Under the pieces are notes generated by a model. That model saw only the letters and a list, made by a program, of their open reading frames with translations, was not told where the DNA came from and made no database searches. Below, one piece after another: positions 36,784 through 45,060 of a DNA stretch of 64,000 nt. The stretch is taken from assembly GCA_036644375.1 (NCBI GenBank), contig JAVXQD010000007.1, forward strand, positions 11,418 to 75,417. The letters are read 5' to 3'. How positions within the stretch are numbered: the first letter of the stretch is position 1; each line of letters begins with the position of its first letter. A program made the position numbers and the translations under genes. The DNA comes from CALWZE01 sp036644375 (lineage in GTDB: Bacteria > Bacillota > Clostridia > Oscillospirales > Ruminococcaceae).

Positions 36784-38328
36784 TCACATCATCGGCGCAA
36801 AAAGTCTCAGCACTGCATTTAGCATTCTGTGCAGTGAGCCGATTTTCGTGCAATCCTCAAGAGTCACGGGCGTGCTGACCTTTAATGTTTCCGTGAAATC
36901 GTCAAAAACTTCAATTACGGATTTTGTTTTGAACATCCACACAGCACATTCATAGTGAAGGTACAGGCTTCGAAAATCAAGATTTATACTGCCGACAACA
37001 GAAATTTCATCATCCGCCACAAAGGTCTTGCTGTGGATAAATCCGGGTGTGTATTTATAGATTTTTATTCCGGAGGATATAAGCTCTTCAAAGTGTGAGA
37101 TTGCCACCGAATAGGCATACCACTTGTCGGGTATTTTCGGTAAAATAATCCGAACGTCCACCCCGCGCTTTGAGGCAAAGCACAGTGAGGTCGTCATCTC
37201 ATTGTCAAGAATAAGATAAGGCGTCGTGATATACACATATTTCTTTGCATTGTTGATAATGTCGAGATAGACAAATTTTCCGACAGTTTCATCATCAAGG
37301 GGACAATCCCCGTACGGTGCGGAAAATCCGTCGCATTTGAACTTGTCCGACTCACAGGGAAGGGGACGAAAGGACTCAAAGTTGGATTCTTCCGAGCCTG
37401 ACAAAAGCCACATTTGCAAAAACATGATTGCAAATGTGTAGGCAGCGTCGCCCCTCAGAAGGACAGAGGAGTCCTTCCAATGCCCGAAACGCTCCTCAAC
37501 ATTGATGTATTCATCACCTATATTGATTCCGCCGCATATGGCGCTGATACCATCCACAACACAAATTTTTCTATGATCGCGGTTGTTTTGAAGAACAGAT
37601 AAAAAGGGCACAAAAGGACTGAATACTTTTGCTTTAATGCCAAACTGTTCAAGTTTACGAAAATATTTATATGGCAGTACGGAACCGCTTCCGACTCCGT
37701 CATAAATTACTCTGACATCAACGCCCTGAGTGACTTTTTCTTTTAATATTTCAAGCACACTATTCCACATGGTGCCTTCTTTTATTATAAAATATTCAAG
37801 AAAAATATACCGCTTTGCTTTTTTAAGTTCGTTTATCATCGCCGTCCACTTCTTTTCTCCGGTGGGAAGATAAGTGGTTTCGGTGTTTTCGGAAATCGGA
37901 TATCCGCCGTAATTATTCATGTAGTAGGCAAAATCAAGCTGGTTGTTATCTGCTTTTTCAATGTCCTTCAATACCTCTGTGCGCTGGGCAATATACGGCG
38001 CGGTAATTTCATAAGAACTGTCCAACCGCTTTTTATAGCTTTTCGTCAATTTTTGCATTTGTATCAGCAGAAAAAACAGACCTCCGAAAAGCGGAAACAG
38101 CATTATCGGAACAATCCATGCCATTTTAAAGGTTGGATTTTCCTTTCTGCCAATTATGTGAAGCACAACGATTATGCTCAGCACATTTAGAATTAACGAC
38201 ATGATTGCAGAGCCTTTGATTTTAAGCAGAACCGCTATAATAAGAAGTATCTGGGCAATCAGCAAAAATGCCACGATAAAAGTTTGGCTTAAAATGCGTT
38301 TGAACAGCTTGCTGATCATGTACTTCAC
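36784..38328 (-). CDS. cls: Cardiolipin synthase
   Basis: A 514-residue membrane phospholipase-D-type enzyme joining two phosphatidylglycerols. Two N-terminal membrane spans (about residues 12-60) are followed by two HKD catalytic motifs, HRKICVVDGISAICGGINIG and HSKTFVADDEISVVGSINLD. Length and architecture match Bacillota Cls. A GAGGTGAAGTAC ribosome binding site precedes the ATG. It is convergent with the amidohydrolase and not in an obvious operon. Confidence 0.95.
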   Translation of the reverse strand: MKYMISKLFKRILSQTFIVAFLLIAQILLIIAVLLKIKGSAIMSLILNVLSIIVVLHIIGRKENPTFKMAWIVPIMLFPLFGGLFFLLIQMQKLTKSYKKRLDSSYEITAPYIAQRTEVLKDIEKADNNQLDFAYYMNNYGGYPISENTETTYLPTGEKKWTAMINELKKAKRYIFLEYFIIKEGTMWNSVLEILKEKVTQGVDVRVIYDGVGSGSVLPYKYFRKLEQFGIKAKVFSPFVPFLSVLQNNRDHRKICVVDGISAICGGINIGDEYINVEERFGHWKDSSVLLRGDAAYTFAIMFLQMWLLSGSEESNFESFRPLPCESDKFKCDGFSAPYGDCPLDDETVGKFVYLDIINNAKKYVYITTPYLILDNEMTTSLCFASKRGVDVRIILPKIPDKWYAYSVAISHFEELISSGIKIYKYTPGFIHSKTFVADDEISVVGSINLDFRSLYLHYECAVWMFKTKSVIEVFDDFTETLKVSTPVTLEDCTKIGSLHRMLNAVLRLFAPMM

Positions 38329-38648
38329 CTCTTTTTTAACATTTTACAGGTTGCAGACGGAAAGGTCAAGGCAACAGCTGCTTTATCATACAACGACTCA
38401 TGCGAAAATTTTCACGCAATAGCTGATTGAAATTTTTAAGTAAAACCGTTTGCAGCAAAATTTCATATAAATTAAGTAAGCTGCAAGATTAAAAAATCAT
38501 CTGACATTGACCGCGCCGGCGATGAACAAAGCTCTATTTCGATTTTTTATGTGTCGAATCTCTAAAATATGACTCGGCAGATTTTTCTATATTTAATATC
38601 TTGGCATTTGACAAAACGCAAATCTTCGTTTTTTAAGCGACTAAGCTA

Positions 38649-38843
38649 ATGTTATTAATTTGCGCCGCGTATTTTTGCGCGATTTTATCAGCTCTGATTT
38701 GTTTTTTCGCTTTGGCTATTTTCGGAGTTAAATCGGACTGTGGATTAATTTTACCAACCGCTATAAGCTATTTTATTGCAGCGCTTTGCGGCGTAGGGAT
38801 AAGTGTTTTTGCTGCAGCAATAAAAGCATTCTCAATTTCATGA
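38649..38843 (+). CDS. Possible small membrane protein in a gene-poor gap
   Basis: An open frame of 64 codons coding for two hydrophobic spans (about residues 1-25 and 34-58) with few charged residues. There is no convincing ribosome binding site before its ATG, and I recognise no family. The surrounding gap (38329-39289, about 960 bases) is AT-rich and otherwise holds only the minus-strand small frame and control region described separately. It may be a remnant or chance frame. Confidence 0.25.
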   Translation: MLLICAAYFCAILSALICFFALAIFGVKSDCGLILPTAISYFIAALCGVGISVFAAAIKAFSIS

Positions 38844-38956
38844 TATATTAAAAGGCGGTGAAGAAGATAAATTATATTGCAGATTGGCGCAATGACAAGT
38901 GCGATTTTGCTGTATTTTAATCTCGCAGGTTTGACTACTGAAAAAAGTGCTTGCAT

Positions 38957-39091
38957 CTACGGAAGCTGAGAGCTTGAAGTAACAAAGAAAATTGCTTTGA
39001 AAACAACAAAAAGTCCCGAAGGATTGGGACTTTTTGCTTGCTCATTAAGCTGTTCCTTAGCTGTGAGTTTTGAAAACTCATTACAAGTCAT
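38957..39091 (-). CDS. Small divergent open frame beside the HTH-zeta module
   Basis: A 44-codon frame starting MTCNEFSKLTAKEQLNEQ, preceded on the minus strand by GGTGGTGAGGTT, a plausible ribosome binding site. A minus-strand promoter lies about 70 bases upstream (see 39160). The frame reads through a strong intrinsic terminator (39009-39036), so a full product would need read-through. It may be a truncated gene, a leader peptide, or simply part of a short non-coding RNA. No family was recognised. Confidence 0.35.
   Translation of the reverse strand: MTCNEFSKLTAKEQLNEQAKSPNPSGLFVVFKAIFFVTSSSQLP
39009..39036. terminator. Strong terminator ending the divergent short transcript
   Basis: Perfect 10-bp stem AAAAAGTCCC (39009-39018) / GGGACTTTTT (39027-39036), loop of 8. 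On the minus strand it is followed by TTGTTGTTTT, making a transcript of about 150 bases from the promoter at 39160. Confidence 0.85.
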
Positions 39092-39159
39092 AACCTCACC
39101 ACCCTTGCTATTAATTTGTGTTAGCTCCTTTCTTTTGCTTGCCCCTTGCCTAACCTCTA

Positions 39160-39268
39160 AATATATTCAGCACGATTATTAGTGCAATGCTATTGGTAAT
39201 TTGCACTACTTTTAGTGTTAACAACTATTGGTTTTGCACTTGATTTCGTGCAATTACGATGCTATAAT
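39160..39268. promoter_or_regulatory. Divergent promoters with four TTGCAC/GTGCAA half-sites
   Basis: Plus-strand promoter: TTGATT (39240-39245), 17 bases, TATAAT (39263-39268). Minus-strand promoter: TTGCAC (39182-39187), 16 bases, TATATT (39160-39165). Half-sites are GTGCAA 39182-39187, TTGCAC 39201-39206, TTGCAC 39234-39239 and GTGCAA 39248-39253. They form two inverted pairs; the second brackets the plus -35 and the first includes the minus -35. The second and third sites start 33 bases apart, about three helical turns. This looks like an operator for the HTH protein encoded next (inference). Confidence 0.65.
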
Positions 39269-39289
39269 GTAATTATGGGAGTGATGAGT

Positions 39290-39502
39290 ATGCCGTTGAA
39301 GTTTAAAATAGATATACTGAGGGCGTTGAAAGAAGCGGGGTACAATACTAACCGAATAAGAACAGAGGGGACGCTTAGCCAGTCGACACTTCAAAAGCTC
39401 AGGAATGGCGGTCAATTATCCTGGTCTAACGTAGAAACCATTTGCAAGCTACTCAACTGCCAGCCGGGCGATATCATGGAGTATGTGGAGGACACAGAAT
39501 GA
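39290..39502 (+). CDS. Small Cro/C1-type HTH protein, probable antitoxin/autorepressor
   Basis: A 70-residue protein consisting almost only of an XRE-type helix-turn-helix: LRALKEAGYNTNRIRTEGTL, then SQSTLQKLRNGGQLSWSNVE and TICKLLNCQPGDIMEY. Three in-frame ATGs occur (39275, 39284, 39290); GGGAG at 39277-39281 fits the last. Its stop overlaps the zeta-like gene by 4 bases (ATGA), giving strict translational coupling. Together with the palindromic operator this is the layout of a toxin-antitoxin pair; that it neutralises the downstream kinase is inferred. Confidence 0.8.
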   Translation: MPLKFKIDILRALKEAGYNTNRIRTEGTLSQSTLQKLRNGGQLSWSNVETICKLLNCQPGDIMEYVEDTE

Positions 39503-40059
39503 AAACCTACACAATCATAGGTGGAATAAACGGAGCCGGGAAGTCCAGCTTTACCGGCTCGCTTAAATATCAAATTGACGACTTGGGAATAGTTGTTGAT
39601 GTTGATAAAATCACAGCTGAAAAGTACAACGGTGACAGCTACGTTGGTGGTCAGGCTGCAATATCACAAATTGAAAACTGCTTAGCAGAGGGCGTAAATT
39701 TTACGCAGGAAACTACACTTTCAGGTGGTTACACAAAGCGTGTTGCAAAGCAGGCTAAGGAAGCGGGATACTACATTAGAATGTTTTATATAGGGATTGA
39801 TACTATTGCAGAAAGCAGAAGCAGAATTAACAACCGTGTGAAGCTTGGTGGGCATGATATTCCAGATGCTGATATCGAACGCCGCTTTATTGCCAGATTC
39901 AGCTCACTGTCAAAGATACTGCCATTCTGTAATGTGGTTGCGTTTTTCGATAACCGAAATGGGTTTGTAGAAGTTGGTGAATATCGAAACGGCGAAATTA
40001 TTCAACGTGGTAACTATTGCCCTATGTGGCTAAAAGAACTGACAAGTAACGTCAAATAA
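39499..40059 (+). CDS. Zeta-toxin-like P-loop kinase
   Basis: A 186-residue P-loop protein. Walker A is at residues 8-17 (GGINGAGKSSF begins at G8; K15, S16). VDVDKITAEKY and FTQETTLSGGYTKR are the expected substrate-facing segments, and NNRVKLGGHDIPDADIERRF matches the RxxxGGHxIP...IxRRF motif of the small zeta/COG4185 kinase group. Classical zeta toxins phosphorylate UDP-N-acetylglucosamine and block wall synthesis; whether this shorter member does so is unknown. Unlike epsilon-zeta or PezAT systems, its partner is a lone 70-residue HTH protein. A terminator follows at once. Confidence 0.82.
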   Translation: MKTYTIIGGINGAGKSSFTGSLKYQIDDLGIVVDVDKITAEKYNGDSYVGGQAAISQIENCLAEGVNFTQETTLSGGYTKRVAKQAKEAGYYIRMFYIGIDTIAESRSRINNRVKLGGHDIPDADIERRFIARFSSLSKILPFCNVVAFFDNRNGFVEVGEYRNGEIIQRGNYCPMWLKELTSNVK

Positions 40060-40070
40060 CCAAACCCAAA

Positions 40071-40102
40071 TTAAAAAGCACCCCGCAAAGGGTGCTTTTT
40101 AA
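40071..40102 (+). terminator. Terminator of the HTH-zeta module
   Basis: TTAAAAAGCACCC (40071-40083) / GGGTGCTTTTTAA (40090-40102), a 13-bp perfect stem with a 6-base loop, 11 bases after the kinase stop codon. Confidence 0.9.
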
Positions 40103-40121
40103 TAATGATTTTTCGGCAAAC

Positions 40122-40170
40122 AAAAAAGCCTCGCAAACGCCTATTAATACGGCATTTGCGAGGCTTTTTT
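40122..40170 (-). terminator. Terminator of tRNA-Val
   Basis: 20-base arms 40122-40141 and 40151-40170 (AAAAAAGCCTCGCAAA... / ...TTTGCGAGGCTTTTTT) with one mismatch, directly after the tRNA 3' end on the minus strand. Confidence 0.9.
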
Positions 40171-40173
40171 AAT

Positions 40174-40249
40174 TGGTGGACGATACAGGGCTCGAACCTG
40201 TGACCCCTTGCACGTCAAGCAAGTGCTCTACCAGCTGAGCTAATCGTCC
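40174..40249 (-). tRNA. tRNA-Val (anticodon GAC)
   Basis: On the minus strand, a 76-base cloverleaf: acceptor GGACGAT paired with ATCGTCC, D-arm TAGCTCAGCTGGTAGAGC, anticodon arm CTTGC-TTGACGT-GCAAG with anticodon GAC, T-arm ACAGG-TTCGAGC-CCTGT, discriminator A and an encoded CCA. It reads GUC and GUU valine codons. It is adjacent to the HTH-zeta module, its 3' end facing it. Confidence 0.96.
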
Positions 40250-40438
40250 ATTTGCAGTGTGCGAGAATTATTATATTATAAATGTCGTTTGATGTCAATA
40301 CTTAAATATAAACGAATAATAAATACTTGTTTCAACTTTTTTGATTTTAAGCTATAATAACAACTGACAGCCGGATGGATGTGGAGATATTCCGAATATG
40401 AAGCAACCAAATTCCAATGGCTTTGCACGGAGGTAATA

Positions 40439-42586
40439 ATGCGATTTTGGAGCAGAATGAAAGTTTTTTTAAAAAAGCACAGGCATATAATCGGAATGGC
40501 AGCTGTGCTTGTATGCGGCTTGTTTTTATCGGTATGGTTTGCATACTCAAGTCTGTCAAAACTTGAAAACAGAGCTGAGTATAGAATAATCAACGATGAT
40601 TATTCGCTCAAAACCGTCACGCTTGCGGATGATAATGAAATTGCTCAGAAATTCTGGATCGGCGCGAATGACAGAATTTACGGGGTTCGCGTAAAGATTC
40701 AAAATGACGGAGCGCAAAGCGGCCTCGTCACGGCGGTGCTGCGCGATGTGCAGACCGGATCTGTGGTCGGTACAAGCTCCGCGAGTGCCTCGGAAATTAA
40801 AAACGATGATTTCACATCTTTTTTCTTCGATAAATCAGTCAATACGCAAAGAAGAACTCAGTTTGAACTGCTGATTTCCTCTGATTCTCAGCAGGCGGAC
40901 ATGATTTCAGTTTGGAAAAGCGAAGCTTCCAAGCCGTCATTTGAATTGTTTGAAAACGGCTCAAAATCCGAGGGTACAATTGCGTTGCAGGTAGCGACAA
41001 GATTTGTCACAAAATCGGTCGGATTATTTTACATTATATTTTCTGCCGGACTTACAATTGCCGCCGCGCTGCTGTATTGGATGATTTTTTGCAAAAAAGC
41101 GAAAATCGAAAATATATTTGTGATTTTAACAATTGCGGTGGGACTGGTATTTTGCTTTTTTACCCCGCAGTTTGCCGCCCCGGACGAATATGTGCACTAT
41201 GCGAATTCGTATTATTATTCGAGCAAAATTCTCGGGATACAGGCGATGGATGAAAATGGTATGCTGTTGGTGCGTGAATGCGATGTGCCGGACAATGAAA
41301 ATCTTTTTGTGAAATCCCACTGCTATGACCCGTTTGCGTACACGGAGCTCTCAGAGGGGTTTGCTGTCGGAAGTAAATCGGTTGAGCGCATGGTTCCTGT
41401 AAAAGCAAATGTGGTTAAATATGTGTTTCCCGCAATGTACGCTCCGCAGATTATAGGTATAACCGCCGCAAGGCTTCTTGAGCTCGGATACGGGTACACC
41501 TTGCTGTTTGCAAGAATTGCAAATTTGTTTATGTTCGCGGCACTCGGCTGGCTTGCCATAAAAAAGCTCCCGTTCGGAAAAACAATTATGTTCACAGTTG
41601 CGTCATTCCCGATGTACCTGCAGCTGGCAGGCAGCTTGTGCTACGATACGTTCGTCAATGGACTGAGCTTTTTATTTATAGCACTGACAATGAATTTTGC
41701 GTTCAGCGATAAAAAAATGAATTGGAAAAGAACTCTGGCGCTTGCCGCCTGCGGTGCGCTTTTGTCACCCGGAAAATCAATTTATATTCTTATAGTTGCG
41801 CTGTGCTTTATTATTTCCAAAGACAGGTTCAATAGCAGTACCAACGCGATTGTCTCAAAAGCGGCAATCGTTTTGGCATCTCTGATTACATGGATAAAGT
41901 ACAATATACTTACGATTGGAATGCTGTTCAGAAGCAACATTGCCGCCGCCGTCCATGCCCCGATATTGAGTGGCAGATACAGCCTTACGGCTATGCACTC
42001 AGCAGGAGGTGTGCAGAGTGCAATGAAGTCTGTAATTCCGGTTGTTTCCGCGGCTTCCGGAGAAATACTGCCAAACGGAGACTCTGTATACTTTTTTACA
42101 TTCGGATATATGCTCACGCATATTGAACAGACGCTTGCTCTTTTAATAAATTCAATTCATCAAAATCTGCCTTTGTATTTGCAGGGAATTATAGGCGGCA
42201 GACTTGGCGAACAGATTGTCACCAATGTGGAAATCAGTTGGGTTTTGATAATCGGACTGCTTATCTGTGCACTGCTTGCAACCGTTCGTGTTGAGGGAGA
42301 GGATATTCCGCTTATCGGATGGAAAAAGCTGTGGACGTTTTTGATTGCACTTGCGGTGGCGGGCGCGGTATTTCTCGTCAGCTTTACGTGGACACCCGCA
42401 AATTATACAACACTGTTCGGAGTTCAGGGTCGGTATTTTATTCCCGTGATACCGCTGGTGCTTTTTGCACTGACAAACAAAACGCTAATGCTGAAAAAAA
42501 ACATAGACCGCCCTATTTTAATGTCCGTAGCCTGTCTTGATATTTTAGTGCTGTATGATGCATTCTCAATAATCTGTACACGCTGA
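40439..42586 (+). CDS. DUF2142 family polytopic membrane protein
   Basis: A 715-residue membrane protein with an N-terminal span (about residues 15-37), a soluble extracytoplasmic domain (about 40-195) and roughly ten further spans. The conserved acidic motif near the fourth region, FAAPDEYVHYANSYYY, is the family's PDExxH signature and resembles the catalytic loop of GT-C glycosyltransferases. A lipid-linked sugar transferase role in surface polysaccharide is plausible but unproven. The start at 40439 follows GGAGGTAATA; a TATAAT box lies at 40353-40358. It is monocistronic. The 40250-40438 gap holds only this promoter. Confidence 0.82.
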   Translation: MRFWSRMKVFLKKHRHIIGMAAVLVCGLFLSVWFAYSSLSKLENRAEYRIINDDYSLKTVTLADDNEIAQKFWIGANDRIYGVRVKIQNDGAQSGLVTAVLRDVQTGSVVGTSSASASEIKNDDFTSFFFDKSVNTQRRTQFELLISSDSQQADMISVWKSEASKPSFELFENGSKSEGTIALQVATRFVTKSVGLFYIIFSAGLTIAAALLYWMIFCKKAKIENIFVILTIAVGLVFCFFTPQFAAPDEYVHYANSYYYSSKILGIQAMDENGMLLVRECDVPDNENLFVKSHCYDPFAYTELSEGFAVGSKSVERMVPVKANVVKYVFPAMYAPQIIGITAARLLELGYGYTLLFARIANLFMFAALGWLAIKKLPFGKTIMFTVASFPMYLQLAGSLCYDTFVNGLSFLFIALTMNFAFSDKKMNWKRTLALAACGALLSPGKSIYILIVALCFIISKDRFNSSTNAIVSKAAIVLASLITWIKYNILTIGMLFRSNIAAAVHAPILSGRYSLTAMHSAGGVQSAMKSVIPVVSAASGEILPNGDSVYFFTFGYMLTHIEQTLALLINSIHQNLPLYLQGIIGGRLGEQIVTNVEISWVLIIGLLICALLATVRVEGEDIPLIGWKKLWTFLIALAVAGAVFLVSFTWTPANYTTLFGVQGRYFIPVIPLVLFALTNKTLMLKKNIDRPILMSVACLDILVLYDAFSIICTR

Positions 42587-42644
42587 ACAATTCGGCTGAG
42601 AGCGATTAGGACAAAGCAATCAATACAATATTCACAATCGTATA

Positions 42645-42686
42645 AACAAGAACGCGCAGCTTTTTTCGGCGTGCGTTCTTGTTTTG
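42645..42686 (+). terminator. Terminator after the DUF2142 gene
   Basis: AACAAGAACGC (42645-42655) / GCGTTCTTGTT (42673-42683) with a partly paired loop, followed by TTTT. Confidence 0.8.
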
Positions 42687-42763
42687 CATAATGTCTGCTG
42701 AACAATCAAAAAATGAAGATGTGGCATTTAAAGCAGTTAGCATTATATATTTAGATATAAAAA

Positions 42764-42793
42764 TTGAAAACAGCATGTGCCATATGGTATAAT
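42764..42793 (+). promoter_or_regulatory. Promoter of the ruvCAB-glmM operon
   Basis: TTGAAA at 42764-42769, 18 bases, TATAAT at 42788-42793 with TGG before it (extended -10). No LexA/SOS box was recognised. Confidence 0.75.
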
Positions 42794-42823
42794 TCATTAG
42801 TTAAGGTGGTGAGTTGTGACTGT

Positions 42824-43330
42824 ATGAGAATTGTTGGGATTGACCCGGGCTATGCAATTGTTGGATATGGCGCAATTGACTTCAACGGGAATGCGTTTCG
42901 AACCGTGGAATACGGGGCGGTGACTACGAAGGCACACACGCCGTTTAATGACAGACTGGTATATATTGACAGGGAAATAACCGAGTTTCTTCTGCGGGTA
43001 AGACCTCAGGCACTCGCAATTGAAAAGCTGTTTTTCAACTCAAATCAAAAGACCGCTATTGATGTCGCACAGGCACGTGGAGTGACAGTTGTCGCGGCGG
43101 CAAAAATGGGTATACCGATTTTTGAGTATACTCCGCTGCAGGTTAAAATGTCGGTTGTCGGATACGGGCGGGCCGAAAAGTCGCAGGTTATGGAGATGAC
43201 GCGTTTGATTCTCGGACTTGCAGCCGTACCCAGGCCGGACGATACAGCCGATGCGCTGGCAATAGCAATTTGCCATGCACATACGGCAGCCTCTAATATG
43301 GGGCAAATATATATGGGGGCGCGAAAATAG
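42824..43330 (+). CDS. ruvC: Holliday junction resolvase RuvC
   Basis: A 168-residue endonuclease cutting four-way DNA junctions. The metal-binding acids are in RIVGIDPGYAIVGYG (Asp7), ALAIEKLFFNSN (Glu about 68) and the C-terminal PRPDDTADALAIAICH (Asp pair). The frame continues upstream, including GTGs at 42806 and 42809, but the ATG at 42824 gives the normal N-terminus with GGTGGTGAG about 10 bases before. It abuts ruvA without a gap. Confidence 0.95.
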   Translation: MRIVGIDPGYAIVGYGAIDFNGNAFRTVEYGAVTTKAHTPFNDRLVYIDREITEFLLRVRPQALAIEKLFFNSNQKTAIDVAQARGVTVVAAAKMGIPIFEYTPLQVKMSVVGYGRAEKSQVMEMTRLILGLAAVPRPDDTADALAIAICHAHTAASNMGQIYMGARK

Positions 43331-43924
43331 ATGATTCACCTTTTAACAGGCAGAATAATATCAAAAAATCCGACTGACATTGTTGTTTCCTGCGGCGGTG
43401 TGGGATTCTTTGTGATGATACCGACAAGTGTTTATGCGAATCTTCCGGATGAGGGAGAGACGGCTACAATATACACTTATCTCAATGTCAAAGAAGACAG
43501 CTTGGAGCTGTATGGATTTTCGGACGAGCGACAGCAGGCGACGTTTAAGATGCTGACCGGCGTATCCGGCGTGGGACCCAAGGCGGGACTTTCGATTTTG
43601 TCAATGTACGATTCAGACAGAATTGCAATCGCAATCGCATCGGGGGACTACAAGGTGTTTACCGCGTGCACGGGCATCGGACCCAAGATTGCACAGAGGC
43701 TTGTACTTGAACTCAAGGATAAGGTAAAGGGTCTCGGCTCACTTGATGCCTCAGCTGTTTCCAATGCAGACACAGGAACATCTGGTGTGAGCTCTCAGGC
43801 GATTGCGGCACTTGTGTCACTGGGATTCACAAGCAGCGAGGCTGCGGTTGCGGTAAGCAAGCTGTCGGCAACGCTCACAACAGAAGAGATGATAGGCGCG
43901 GCTCTGAAATCAATGGCAAAATAG
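43331..43924 (+). CDS. ruvA: Holliday junction DNA helicase subunit RuvA
   Basis: A 197-residue protein that binds Holliday junctions and loads RuvB. Domain I begins MIHLLTGRIISKNP; the helix-hairpin-helix domain contains LTGVSGVGPKAGLSILS and CTGIGPKIAQRLVLELKDK; a flexible linker (about 140-155) leads to domain III, which contacts RuvB (AIAALVSLGFTSSEAAVAV). The start is directly after the ruvC stop. Confidence 0.96.
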   Translation: MIHLLTGRIISKNPTDIVVSCGGVGFFVMIPTSVYANLPDEGETATIYTYLNVKEDSLELYGFSDERQQATFKMLTGVSGVGPKAGLSILSMYDSDRIAIAIASGDYKVFTACTGIGPKIAQRLVLELKDKVKGLGSLDASAVSNADTGTSGVSSQAIAALVSLGFTSSEAAVAVSKLSATLTTEEMIGAALKSMAK

Positions 43925-43965
43925 AATCAGAAGTTTGAATATTATCCTCAAAATGGAGATAACGA

Positions 43966-45060
43966 ATGTTTGATCAGAAAAACGAATTTGATGACAATCA
44001 GGGCTTTGATCCTCGATTGATAGAGCCTATTGCGCTTGAGGAGGACGCCGAGAGTGAAAATTCACTCCGACCTAAAACCCTTGACGAATATATCGGTCAG
44101 CAGCAGATAAAGGAAAATCTTTCGATTTATATGCAGGCCGCAAAGGGACGCGGAGAGTCGCTTGACCACCTTTTGCTTTACGGACCTCCGGGACTCGGAA
44201 AAACGACTCTCGCGGGCATCGTCGCGCGCGAAATGGGTGTTAATATCCGAGTGACGAGCGGACCTGCAATCGAAAAACCGGGAGACCTTGCGGCGCTGCT
44301 GACGAACCTGTCTGCGGGTGACATATTATTTATTGATGAAATTCACCGCATGTCCCGAAGCGTTGAGGAGGTGCTGTATCCCGCGCTTGAGGATTATGCG
44401 CTCGATATTATTATCGGCAAGGGCCCATCTGCACGTTCATTCAGAATTAATCTGCCTAAATTCACACTGATTGGAGCAACTACCAGAGCGGGTCAGATGA
44501 CATCTCCGCTTCGCGACAGATTCGGCGTGGTATTGAAGCTGGAACTATACAATGAGGATGAAATTGCGCAAATTGTGACACGGAGCGCATTGATACTGGG
44601 TGTTGACTGTGACGAGACAGGTGCATGCGAGATTGCGAAGCGCTCACGGGGAACACCGCGTATAGCAAATCGACTTTTGAAGCGGGTGAGAGATTTTGCA
44701 GAGGTTCTTTCAGATGGCAAAATCACAAAGCAAACATCTGCCGATGCGCTTTCTCGTATGGATATTGATGAATTGGGACTTGATAATATTGACCGCAGGC
44801 TGATGCAGGCCATTATTAAAAATTACGGCGGCGGACCGGTGGGACTTGACACTTTGGCGGCTATGCTCGGCGAGGAGGCAATAACCCTTGAGGACGTTTG
44901 CGAACCATATTTGATGCAGATTGGCTTTTTGAGCCGTACGCCGCGCGGGAGATGTGTAACAGCGGCTGCATATAATCACCTTGGACTTGCGCTTCCCGAG
45001 ATAACCAACAGCGGGAATAATTTAACACAGCAATCATTATTTAAAGGAGAAAACGATTAA
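43966..45060 (+). CDS. ruvB: Holliday junction branch migration ATPase RuvB
   Basis: A 364-residue AAA motor. LRPKTLDEYIGQQQIKENL, Walker A YGPPGLGKTTLAGIVA, Walker B ILFIDEIHRMSRSVEEVLYP, sensor 1 IGATTRAGQMTSPLRDRFG and the C-terminal winged helix with EPYLMQIGFLSRTPRGR are all typical. Its stop codon overlaps the glmM start by one base (TAATG), so the two are coupled. Confidence 0.97.
   Translation: MFDQKNEFDDNQGFDPRLIEPIALEEDAESENSLRPKTLDEYIGQQQIKENLSIYMQAAKGRGESLDHLLLYGPPGLGKTTLAGIVAREMGVNIRVTSGPAIEKPGDLAALLTNLSAGDILFIDEIHRMSRSVEEVLYPALEDYALDIIIGKGPSARSFRINLPKFTLIGATTRAGQMTSPLRDRFGVVLKLELYNEDEIAQIVTRSALILGVDCDETGACEIAKRSRGTPRIANRLLKRVRDFAEVLSDGKITKQTSADALSRMDIDELGLDNIDRRLMQAIIKNYGGGPVGLDTLAAMLGEEAITLEDVCEPYLMQIGFLSRTPRGRCVTAAAYNHLGLALPEITNSGNNLTQQSLFKGEND

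Noticed and set aside
38997..39182. Plus-strand 61-codon frame
   Set aside because: It lies over the terminator and the divergent control region and has no ribosome binding site.
38329..40250. Genomic island integrated at tRNA-Val
   Set aside because: The HTH-zeta module faces the tRNA 3' end, but the tRNA's own terminator lies between them, no integrase is present, and I found no second copy of the tRNA 3' end in the gap.
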